Of a stretch of 5,608 nt of DNA, positions 1-5,608 are shown in pieces. Position 1 is the first letter of the stretch, and each line of letters opens with the position of its first letter. The translations under genes were made by a program, and so were the position numbers. The DNA lies in the NCBI GenBank assembly GCA_030433055.1, contig JAUILJ010000585.1, positions 1 to 5,608 of the forward strand. The letters are read 5' to 3'. This DNA is from Polyangia bacterium. GTDB lineage: Bacteria; Myxococcota_A; Polyangia; Polyangiales; Polyangiaceae. A model generated the notes under the pieces. It did no database searches, was not told where the DNA came from, and saw nothing but the letters and a program-made list of their open reading frames with translations.

Positions 1-342
1 GCCACCCCGGCGACAGAGCGCCCTACAACAGAGCGCCCTACAACAGAGGGCCCCGCGACAGAGCCGGTCGCACCAGCAGATCTCGATCAGAAAGACGTAC
101 CCGACATCGACGAGCTCGCCGCGCAGAAGGAGGCGTCCCAGGCCACCAAGGCCGCGCCGCAGCCTCCAGGGCCTGCCGTGAAGCGTGATCCGGAGAAGAC
201 TCCCAAGGCGGATCGCCCGCCCGCTACGCCCGAGCCGAAGCCCACCGCGAAGCCTGCTGCAAAGCCTGCCGTTGACTGCAGCTCGCCAGTTTGGGTTGAT
301 TCCAAGGGGATCAAACACGTGAAGACGGAATGCCTCAAGTGA
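1..342 (+). CDS. C-terminal tail of a truncated protein, probably a Ser/Thr kinase or kinase-linked protein
   Basis: Frame 1 is open from the window edge to TGA at 340-342, giving the last 113 residues; the start lies outside. The first part is a Thr/Glu/Pro repeat (residues 5-24, TERPT-like units). A short acidic segment (DLDQKDVPDIDE) follows, then a long Pro/Ala/Lys/Glu-rich low-complexity region. The end is a compact motif with two Cys: DCSSPVWVDSKGIKHVKTEC plus Leu-Lys. From family knowledge, many myxobacterial Hanks-type kinases, and some other proteins, carry a disordered Pro/Ala linker and end in a similar C-x-x-P-(Y/F/W)-x-(D/E)-x-x-G-(I/K)-(R/K)-x-x-(K)-x-x-C-L signature. No catalytic domain is visible, so the kinase assignment is inference from this tail and from the PEGA-like gene that overlaps its end. 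Codon usage matches the neighbours. The fragment itself is certainly coding in character; its full identity is uncertain. Confidence 0.72.
   Translation, partial: ATPATERPTTERPTTEGPATEPVAPADLDQKDVPDIDELAAQKEASQATKAAPQPPGPAVKRDPEKTPKADRPPATPEPKPTAKPAAKPAVDCSSPVWVDSKGIKHVKTECLK
13..72 (+). repeat. 15-bp in-frame tandem repeat (four units, two perfect)
   Basis: Two identical 15-bp units, acagagcgccctaca, lie at 13-27 and 28-42. Two degenerate copies follow at 43-57 and 58-72, sharing the leading acagag. Because the unit is a multiple of three it stays in frame and encodes TERPT, TERPT, TEGPA and TEPVA. The array sits at the start of the low-complexity linker of the upstream gene. It may extend to the left of the window: positions 1-12 (ATPA) resemble the end of a further diverged unit. 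It is probably a slippage-generated flexible linker of variable length. Confidence 0.85.
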
Positions 343-1256
343 GTCGCTCGCCATTGCTTCGTCGCACCACCGCCAGGCTCGCTCTCTCCGCAGCGGGCTG
401 TCTGCTATCTGCCTCGGCCCTGGCGGCCGAGGACGCACCGAACCAGCAGCAGTGTGCGGATAGTTACGTGAACGCACAGACCATGCGCCGCGACGGCGAT
501 CTGATGGGAGCTCGTGAGCAGCTGCTGGTGTGCGCTAGCCAAACCTGCCTCGCGGCGGTTCAAAAAGACTGCGCTCAATGGCTCACGGAGGTGGAGTCGA
601 GCCTGCCAACGGTCGTCTTCGAAGTGGAAGGCGCTGACGTGAAGGATGTTCACGTGGCGGTGGACGGCCAGCCCGTAGATGAGGACGCCCACGCGGGCCG
701 CGCCGTCAGCCTCAATCCTGGCAAGCACACCTTCAAGTTCACGTTTCCCGACGGCACTACCTCGGAGAAGACCGTTACGCTGCTGGAAGGGCAGAAGAAC
801 AAGGCGGTCAAGGCCGGCGCAAAGCTCGACACCAGCGCTGGTGGGCCGGACATCGAAGACACCCCGGGCGGAGACGATGAGCAGGGCGCCGCATCCGCTA
901 GCGCGTTGCCCTGGGCGTTCGTTGGTCTTGGTGTCGTGGGCTTCGGTGTCGCTACGGGCTTTTGGCTGGACGCGTCGAGCAAGCTGGATGACCTGGACTC
1001 CAGTGGCTGTGCGCCGAACTGCGCGAGCTCCGACCGCGATGCGATCGAGCAGAGCCGCTTGATCGGCGACATCGGCTTCGGTGTGGGGGTGGTCTCGCTG
1101 GGCGTCGCGACCGTGCTCTGGCTGGGTTCAGGCAACGGCGCGGCGAGCGGCACCCTGGATACACAGGCGCGAGCAAAGCGACGCCAGCAAGCCCTGCGCT
1201 TCGACGTTCGTGGGCTCAGAGGCGGCAGCATGGCCACGCTCGGAGGCTCGTTCTAG
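330..1256 (+). CDS. Exported PEGA-like protein with two C-terminal membrane segments (kinase-associated family)
   Basis: This is a 308-residue protein of a type often found beside myxobacterial Ser/Thr kinases; its biochemical role is not known. Residues 1-33 form a signal peptide: Arg-rich n-region (RR at 11-12), hydrophobic core at about 15-31, likely cleavage after SALA at 32. A lipobox reading at Cys24 is poor. Residues 38-92 look helical and hold four Cys (42, 68, 73, 81), suggesting disulfides outside the cytoplasm. Residues 93-163 form a PEGA-like beta domain (VAVDG at 109-113, LNPGKHTFKF at 128-137). A Gly/Asp-rich linker is followed by two hydrophobic segments at about 193-213 and 245-266, joined by a loop with a CAPNC pair (Cys227, Cys231). 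The ATG lies 13 nt inside the upstream gene, which suggests translational coupling. The Shine-Dalgarno is weak (GGA just before the start). An alternative GTG at 339 would shorten it by only three residues. The 3' end faces the kinase gene, with 4 bp between the stops. Confidence 0.88.
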   Translation: MPQVSRSPLLRRTTARLALSAAGCLLSASALAAEDAPNQQQCADSYVNAQTMRRDGDLMGAREQLLVCASQTCLAAVQKDCAQWLTEVESSLPTVVFEVEGADVKDVHVAVDGQPVDEDAHAGRAVSLNPGKHTFKFTFPDGTTSEKTVTLLEGQKNKAVKAGAKLDTSAGGPDIEDTPGGDDEQGAASASALPWAFVGLGVVGFGVATGFWLDASSKLDDLDSSGCAPNCASSDRDAIEQSRLIGDIGFGVGVVSLGVATVLWLGSGNGAASGTLDTQARAKRRQQALRFDVRGLRGGSMATLGGSF

Positions 1257-1272
1257 CGCTCTAGAACGGGCT
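1245..1272. repeat. Inverted repeat containing both convergent stop codons; possible bidirectional terminator
   Basis: GTTCTAG at 1250-1256 and CTAGAAC at 1261-1267 form a perfect 7-bp inverted repeat around a CGCT loop. The stem can extend outward to 1245/1272 with C-G, U-G, C-G, G-C and G-U pairs, about 12 pairs in all. The left-arm TAG is the stop of the PEGA-like gene and the right-arm CTA is the stop of the kinase gene on the other strand. The same hairpin would form at the 3' end of both transcripts. Neither side has a U-tract, so intrinsic termination is uncertain; it could equally protect 3' ends or limit read-through antisense transcription. Confidence 0.55.
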
Positions 1273-2136
1273 CGTGACCGGCGTCGCCAAGATCGCCTCC
1301 AGCGCGTTCAGCTGGCTGCGCACGCTCTGGAAGCGATCTTCCGGAGCGATCGCCAAGGCTTTTTCCACCCAGAAATCAATGGTTGGAGGCAATGCCCTGC
1401 GGAGCGCCTGAAGGCTAGGCCGGTCACCCTTGGTCGCCCACTGCATCGTGTTGATCAGGCCGCCGCGCGGCGCCGGCAGGTGGCCGCTCAACGCCCGAAA
1501 CACGATGACACCCAGCGCAAATACGTCGATACGGTGGTCGAGGATGCGCGGGTTGCCCGCCCACGCTTCGGGGGCGATGTAGCTCGGTGAACCCGCCACC
1601 ATACCGTCGTCAGTGAGGGCGCTTGCCTTCAGTACCTTCGCTAGCCCGAAGTCGAGCAGGCGCACACCGCCACCGTGCTGCTTGTCGACGACGAAGATGT
1701 TGGCGGGCTTGAGGTCGCGATGCACGATGCCTTGAGCGTGGGCAGCTTCCAACGTGTCGACGACTGGCCGCAGCAGCATCAGCAGGCGATCCGGCTTGAT
1801 TTGTCCGCCGAGTTGTTCAGCCTGGGCGAGGTAATCTTCCAGGTTCTGGCCGTGGAGCATCTCCATGACGATGTACGTCAGTCCGTCGTCAGCGTGCCGG
1901 ATGTTGTGAACATGCACCGCATGAGTGCCGCGCAGGCTCGCCATCGCTTGCGCCTCGCGCTCCAGCCGCCGGTTGTACTGGGGGTCAAAACCAAAGCCAG
2001 CACCCAGGAACTTCAGCGCAACCTCGCCGCGGGTCTCCAAGTCTCGTGCTCGGTATACGACCCCATGGGCACCAGAACCGATCTTGGCCAGGATGCGATA
2101 TCGCTCCTGGATCACCGTGCCGGGTTCATACGCCAT
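1261..2136 (-). CDS. Hanks-type serine/threonine protein kinase, single catalytic domain
   Basis: This is a 291-residue kinase that transfers phosphate from ATP to Ser/Thr of proteins; its targets are unknown. The canonical elements are all present: Gly-rich loop IGSGAHG (19-25), ATP-anchoring Lys42 in VALKFL, a likely helix-C Glu61, catalytic loop HRDLKPAN (139-146, Asp141 and Asn146), DFG (162-164), an activation segment with Thr175 and Ser183/Ser185, APE (188-190) and Asp204 before the helix-F region. It should therefore be active. HRD makes it an RD kinase, so activation-loop autophosphorylation is plausible. The protein stops soon after the kinase fold. It has no transmembrane helix, PASTA, WD40 or TPR extension, unlike many myxobacterial kinases, so it is probably cytosolic. 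The ATG at 2136 gives the usual short lead-in (PGTVIQERYRIL). A GGAGG lies at 2140-2144, only 3 nt from the ATG, which is closer than usual. The gene lies 137 bp after arsS-like and converges with the PEGA-like gene. Confidence 0.96.
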   Translation of the reverse strand: MAYEPGTVIQERYRILAKIGSGAHGVVYRARDLETRGEVALKFLGAGFGFDPQYNRRLEREAQAMASLRGTHAVHVHNIRHADDGLTYIVMEMLHGQNLEDYLAQAEQLGGQIKPDRLLMLLRPVVDTLEAAHAQGIVHRDLKPANIFVVDKQHGGGVRLLDFGLAKVLKASALTDDGMVAGSPSYIAPEAWAGNPRILDHRIDVFALGVIVFRALSGHLPAPRGGLINTMQWATKGDRPSLQALRRALPPTIDFWVEKALAIAPEDRFQSVRSQLNALEAILATPVTSPF

Positions 2137-2273
2137 GAACCTCCAACGCTACTCCGGCTCCAACGCGTGCGCAAACGGGTCTCAGCGCGTCAGCAGGTGC
2201 CTCGCGTGCGGCGCCTTCCTTCGAGACCGCGCCCAGTTTCAAGTGGTCGCGGCAGTCCAGGCAGCCGCCGCAG

Positions 2274-3310
<1,037 letters not shown>

Positions 3311-3311
<1 letters not shown>

Positions 3312-3643
3312 CACATGCTGACCTTGTCGGCGTGGTTCCGCATCTGGACTCCGTGCACGAGACTGGCCCCACCCCGAACAGCGGCGGCGACGTGAATCGC
3401 CTCGGTGAGCTGTTCGCGGTCAGCGCCTTTCTCGAGGCTACCCGTGGTGAACGAGTCGATGCAGTACGGGCATTGGATGGCGTGGGCGACGGCCAACCCA
3501 ATCAGCGACTTCTCTCTGGCGCTGAGTGCCCCGTCCTTGAACACCTCGCCGTACCAAGCGAAGAACCGCTCGGCGAGTTCGGGGCTGAAGTCGGCGATGC
3601 CGCCAAACTTCTTTAGATCGTCGCTATCGTAGTAGTTCGCCAT
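3311..3643 (-). CDS. AhpD/carboxymuconolactone decarboxylase-like protein of the arsenosugar-associated type
   Basis: This is a 110-residue single-domain protein of the AhpD/CMD fold, a small all-helical subunit that normally oligomerises. The core reads REKSLIGLAVAHAIQCPYCI: Glu44 corresponds to the family acid, and Cys58 and Cys61 form the CxxC redox pair. In typical AhpD-like proteins a His follows four residues after the second Cys; here that site is Phe65 (CIDSFT), so the proton-relay His is absent. The protein may be redox-active without being a standard alkylhydroperoxidase. A helix rich in Ala and His (about 79-97, with His84 and His97) completes the domain. A protein of this type is recurrently encoded next to arsS and is named arsenosugar-biosynthesis-associated peroxidase-like; its role there is not established. 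The ATG at 3643 has a strong GGGAGG at 3652-3657, 8 nt upstream, but this SD lies inside a hairpin. The stop overlaps the arsS-like start. Confidence 0.9.
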
Positions 3644-3647
3644 ACCG

Positions 3648-3684
3648 AGAGCCTCCCACGGCGTACAGGTACGCGGGAGACCCT
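3648..3684 (-). promoter_or_regulatory. Hairpin that sequesters the Shine-Dalgarno of the peroxidase-like gene, with a 14-bp palindrome
   Basis: On the minus strand nearly the whole gap between the receiver gene and the peroxidase-like gene can fold back. Positions 3675-3684 pair with 3648-3657 (10 pairs, two of them G-U). A 3-nt bulge follows (3658-3660), then 3670-3674 pairs with 3661-3665 around a CCTG loop. The 3' arm contains the whole GGGAGG (3652-3657) of the downstream gene. At DNA level, GCGTAC-ct-GTACGC (3661-3674) is a perfect 14-bp palindrome with a 2-bp centre, a shape suited to a dimeric repressor. It lacks a U-run, so a terminator for the receiver gene is less likely. The pairing is seen directly; the regulatory role is inference. 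Confidence 0.5.
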
Positions 3685-3693
3685 AGGTCCGTT

Positions 3694-4056
3694 TCAGGCG
3701 ACTACGGGCTCGAGCGCTTGCTGGAAGTTCTCGACGGTGAACGGCTTGGAGATGAGGAACAACGCACCCGCAGACGAAGCTCGCGCGCGCATCTCGGCGG
3801 TGCCCTCGGAGGTCACGAAGCCAAACTTCACGCTCGGTCCATCAGCGCCCAGCGCTTCGAGCAGCTCGATCCCGTTCATCTCCGGCATGTTCCAGTCGGA
3901 GAGCACCAGATCCGGCGCCGCGCTGCGGATCTTGTCCAGGGCGTCCCGGCCGTTCTCGGCTTCTTCGACCTCATGCTTCCCGTACCCCGCCTGCCTCAGC
4001 GTGCGGCGCACGATCATGCGCATGGCCTTGCTATCATCCACGATCAGTATCTTCAT
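3694..4056 (-). CDS. CheY-like stand-alone response regulator receiver
   Basis: This is a 120-residue single receiver domain with no output domain. It should accept phosphate from a histidine kinase and signal by protein-protein contact. The acidic pocket Asp7-Asp8 (IVDDSKAMR), phosphoacceptor Asp54 (SDWNMPEMNG), Thr82 (FVTSEG) and Lys104 (ISKPF) are all present, and the rotamer-switch aromatic is Phe100. The DWNMP block is typical of CheY-type regulators. The ATG at 4056 places MKILIVDDS at the N terminus as expected. Reading further upstream to 4194 adds 46 residues with no domain character, so I reject that start. The SD is weak (GAGA/ACGG region just before the ATG). No histidine kinase is encoded in the window. 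The CheC-like protein across the tRNA gene is a possible partner, because CheC/CheX proteins dephosphorylate CheY-P; this link is inference from proximity. Confidence 0.95.
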   Translation of the reverse strand: MKILIVDDSKAMRMIVRRTLRQAGYGKHEVEEAENGRDALDKIRSAAPDLVLSDWNMPEMNGIELLEALGADGPSVKFGFVTSEGTAEMRARASSAGALFLISKPFTVENFQQALEPVVA

Positions 4057-4250
4057 CCGTCTCTCGCCTGTTGGTTCGGCAGCGCCGAGTGGGTGAGCGT
4101 TGGCTGACCAGTGGCGGCTACCTCCGCACCACATCAAGCCGCTCAGGCTGAACAAACGGCGCGAGTCGTGGGCGTCTGAAGTCTTTTTGCGCAAGACCCG
4201 AAGCCGGCCTCCACCGAGTGCGGCGAGCCTGCTGGTCAGCGCAAAAATGC

Positions 4251-4286
4251 GAAACGGCCCCAGACGCCGAGGCGTGGGGCCATTTC
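4251..4286 (-). terminator. Hairpin terminator downstream of tRNA-Leu
   Basis: The 7-bp GC-rich stem 4256-4262/4275-4281 (GGCCCCA with TGGGGCC) continues after a 2-nt bulge into CGC/GCG around a CGAG loop. It can also be extended by GAAA/TTTC at 4251-4254 and 4283-4286 past one mismatch. It begins 15 nt beyond the tRNA 3' end. In the minus-strand direction the stem runs into GTTTC, and a T5 run lies slightly further on (4243-4247). This fits an intrinsic terminator for the tRNA transcript, although the U-tract is not immediately adjacent. Confidence 0.75.
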
Positions 4287-4301
4287 AAGCAGTTAGGTCT
4301 G

Positions 4302-4385
4302 TGCGAAGGAGAGGACTTGAACCTCCACGGGAGTTACCCCACTAGAACCTGAATCTAGCGCGTCTGCCAATTCCGCCACCTTCGC
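4302..4385 (-). tRNA. tRNA-Leu (anticodon CAG)
   Basis: On the minus strand the acceptor arm GCGAAGG (4385-4379) pairs with CCTTCGC, followed by discriminator A at 4302. The anticodon stem CTAGA/TCTAG encloses the loop TTCAGGT, so the anticodon is CAG and reads CUG, a leading Leu codon in GC-rich genomes. The long variable arm (GGGG-TAAC-TCCC) makes it a class II tRNA, and together with the anticodon it identifies leucine. The T arm carries TTCAAGT between GGAGG and CCTCT, and the D arm contains TTGGCAGA. The total is 84 nt without CCA, which is not encoded (the genomic sequence continues CAG). The gene stands alone between two protein genes. Confidence 0.97.
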
Positions 4386-4431
4386 AAGTAGTCGGACTCA
4401 AACGGAGTGAAAACCCCGCTTGGGGGATGGC

Positions 4432-4460
4432 CTTATGCTCCAGAAGTTCCCACTGTGCAA
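4432..4460 (-). promoter_or_regulatory. Sigma70-type promoter for tRNA-Leu
   Basis: The minus strand reads TTGCAC (4460-4455), a 17-bp spacer, then CATAAG (4437-4432), compared with consensus TTGACA and TATAAT. The -10 ends 46 nt before the mature tRNA 5' end, leaving a leader to be removed by RNase P. The leader includes a small CCCC-AAGC-GGGG hairpin (4414-4425) followed by TTTT. This is the best promoter-like match seen upstream of the tRNA, but it is unproven. Confidence 0.5.
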
Positions 4461-4578
4461 GGGTTTTGCTCACTTCTGTGACCCGGCGTCCAGGCTTGGC
4501 TTTAGAAACTCGCTCAGCGTCCGATCTCCAGAGTGTGAGTCAGGATTTCCGAGCCATCAGACCTGTTTCGAGGACCCC

Positions 4579-5608
4579 ATGACGGGTGACTTATTGGATG
4601 GGGCGCGCGCCAAACGCCTGCTTCGGCGTGAGGGGCGCTGGTACCTGGAGGTCGAGCGCCTCGTCGCGGTCGATCCCGGGGTCTTTCGTCCCACCCTGCA
4701 GCGGATCGAGGGGCGCGACGGGATCCTCTGGTTTCTGACCCACCACAGCTCGGACCCGGATTTGGAGCGGAGCGCGCGCGGGGTGTTCGACACCACCCCT
4801 GCGGCTCACGCCACCTTCGAGTCGGCGAAGAGCACCTGGGTACCGAGCACGACATCCGCGCGTCATTTTCGCGACCAGGCGCGCAAGCGGCGAGCCGAGA
4901 TCGAGACTTACTGGCGGCAACAGCAGGAACTCTCGCGTTTGCGTGTGGAAAATACTGAGCTCAAGCGACGCCTGGCCAAGCTCGAGCGCGTGCTCTATAG
5001 CCCCGGCGATCTCGATCTCAGGTTGCGCGGGAGCGAGCCGCCCGGTAGCACTGGGGCGGCTCCGCCAGAGGCGGAATCGGCGGACGCGGCTCCTGGGCAA
5101 CGGCAAGTCACCGCGGAGGGGGCGGGCGTGCCTCGGGAGTCGTTTGCCGGTAGTTCGGAGGAGGGCGCCGCCGCGGCTGGCTCCCCGGGTGATGAGGCCA
5201 ACGCCGCAGGCGACGCAGCAGCAGCCGATGTCGCAGGCGACGTCGCAGCAGCGGAAGCGCCCGTGGCGTCCTCGAACCTTCCACCACCGGAACCCGACTT
5301 CGAGCCGTTCGAGCTGCCTGCTGCGGCAGCGCTCGAGCACTGCATCGCGGCTCTGGTTGGCAGTGAGGTCAGGCTCGAAGTGGTCAAGCAGGGCGCTGAA
5401 GACCTCGCCGAGTTCTACGGGGCGCGTCTGGTGGGGGACAGCGACCTCCTTCGTGGGATCATCTTGGCCGATGTGGAGGCCGTGGCGCGGATGGGCGGCC
5501 TGCTGCTGATGCTCCCCGAGCCGGAGGTCCTCGATCAGGTCGAGGCCGGGGCGCCAACCCAGGACGCGATGGAGGCCATGAGCGAGGTGTTCAACACCCT
5601 GACGGCTG
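4579..5608 (+). CDS. CheC/CheX-like C-terminal domain protein with coiled coil and Ala-rich linker (truncated by the window)
   Basis: The frame is open from ATG 4579 to the right edge (343 codons plus one base) with no stop, so the C terminus is missing. A GAGGA at 4570-4574 precedes the ATG by 4 nt. The reading frame stays open for some distance upstream, but I saw no suitable earlier start. Residues 1-97 are compact and mixed (RRLLRREGRWYLEVERL-type basic/hydrophobic character, WFLTHH at 51-56) and I do not recognise them. Residues 98-139 are a charged heptad-like segment (ELSRLRVENTELKRRLAKLE), a predicted coiled coil. Residues about 150-240 are an Ala/Gly/Glu/Pro-rich linker with an 11-bp repeat (5205-5215, 5232-5242). 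Residues about 248-343 resemble the start of a CheC/FliY/CheX-type domain: GGLLLMLPEPEV, then an acidic patch, then SEVFN with Glu336 and Asn339 spaced as in the phosphatase ExxN motif. The residue four before Glu336 is Glu rather than the usual Asp/Ser. CheC-like identity is moderate confidence; phosphatase activity is inference. Confidence 0.72.
   Translation, partial: MTGDLLDGARAKRLLRREGRWYLEVERLVAVDPGVFRPTLQRIEGRDGILWFLTHHSSDPDLERSARGVFDTTPAAHATFESAKSTWVPSTTSARHFRDQARKRRAEIETYWRQQQELSRLRVENTELKRRLAKLERVLYSPGDLDLRLRGSEPPGSTGAAPPEAESADAAPGQRQVTAEGAGVPRESFAGSSEEGAAAAGSPGDEANAAGDAAAADVAGDVAAAEAPVASSNLPPPEPDFEPFELPAAAALEHCIAALVGSEVRLEVVKQGAEDLAEFYGARLVGDSDLLRGIILADVEAVARMGGLLLMLPEPEVLDQVEAGAPTQDAMEAMSEVFNTLTA

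Noticed and set aside
650..1237. 195-codon open frame on the minus strand opposite the PEGA-like gene
   Set aside because: Its Pro/Ser/Arg-rich translation has no recognisable motif, and the plus-strand frame shows a signal peptide, PEGA-like domain and membrane segments. It is a GC-driven shadow.
2249..2271. GCGGC/GCCGC inverted repeat just after the arsS-like gene as a terminator
   Set aside because: It has a short stem, a large loop and no U-run; such matches are common in GC-rich sequence.
3644..3693. Intrinsic terminator between the receiver and peroxidase-like genes
   Set aside because: The hairpin is real, but no T-run follows it and its 3' arm is the SD of the next gene, so a translational or operator role fits better.
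4057..4194. Upstream in-frame extension of the receiver gene (46 extra residues from an ATG at 4194)
   Set aside because: The extension has no domain character or good SD, while the ATG at 4056 gives the standard MKILIVDDS beginning of a CheY-type protein.
4103..4240. Widely spaced 9-bp inverted repeat (GCTGACCAG at 4103-4111 and CTGGTCAGC at 4232-4240)
   Set aside because: The arms are about 120 bp apart, and a 9-bp match could occur by chance at this GC content. No nearby mobile element or other structure supports it.
4591..5340. 249-codon minus-strand open frame opposite the CheC-like gene
   Set aside because: It is Arg/Gly/Leu-rich with no motif. The plus frame has a sound SD, coherent coiled coil and domain layout.
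4943..5509. 188-codon plus-strand open frame in another phase within the CheC-like gene
   Set aside because: Its composition (Ser/Arg/Trp-rich) is typical of an out-of-frame reading of GC-rich DNA, and it stops inside the CheC-like domain.

Overview
The window looks like chromosomal DNA of a GC-rich myxobacterium-type organism (Polyangia/Sorangiineae-like). This rests on strong G/C preference at third codon positions, a Hanks-type kinase, a kinase-tail gene followed by a secreted PEGA-like protein, and a response regulator next to a CheC-like protein. The assignment is inference from family knowledge; no ribosomal marker is present.

Layout, left to right. (1) 1-342, plus strand: the 3' end of a gene whose product ends in a Pro/Ala/Lys/Glu-rich tail and a short Cys-containing terminal motif, as seen on many myxobacterial Ser/Thr kinases or related surface proteins. 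Its last codons overlap (2) 330-1256, plus strand, an exported PEGA-like protein with two C-terminal hydrophobic segments. (3) 1261-2136, minus strand: a compact, apparently active Ser/Thr protein kinase converging on gene 2 with only 4 bp between the stop codons. Both stops lie in a perfect inverted repeat. (4) 2274-3311 and (5) 3311-3643, minus strand: an ArsS-type radical SAM enzyme and an AhpD/carboxymuconolactone-decarboxylase-like protein. They overlap by one base (TGATG) and form an arsenosugar-type module. (6) 3694-4056, minus strand: a stand-alone CheY-like receiver. The 50 bp between it and gene 5 can fold into a long hairpin that buries the Shine-Dalgarno of gene 5. (7) 4302-4385, minus strand: tRNA-Leu(CAG), with a plausible promoter upstream and a hairpin terminator downstream. 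(8) 4579 to the right edge, plus strand: a truncated gene for a protein with an unrecognised N-terminal region, a coiled coil, an Ala/Glu-rich linker and a CheC/CheX-like domain.

Genes 6, 5, 4 and 3 all lie on the minus strand with gaps of 50, -1 and 137 bp, so a shared transcript is possible, but only the 5-4 pair is tightly coupled. Genes 1, 2 and 3 are all linked to Ser/Thr kinase signalling; genes 6 and 8 point to two-component/chemotaxis-like signalling. The non-coding stretches 4057-4250 and 4386-4578 are each under 200 bp. The first shows no convincing promoter. The second holds the tRNA promoter and the leader of gene 8.

I found no CRISPR array, insertion sequence, phage gene or defence system. 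The items most worth a second look are the SD-sequestering hairpin with its embedded 14-bp palindrome, the Cys-rich +1-frame reading beyond the ArsS stop, and the domain architecture of the CheC-like protein.
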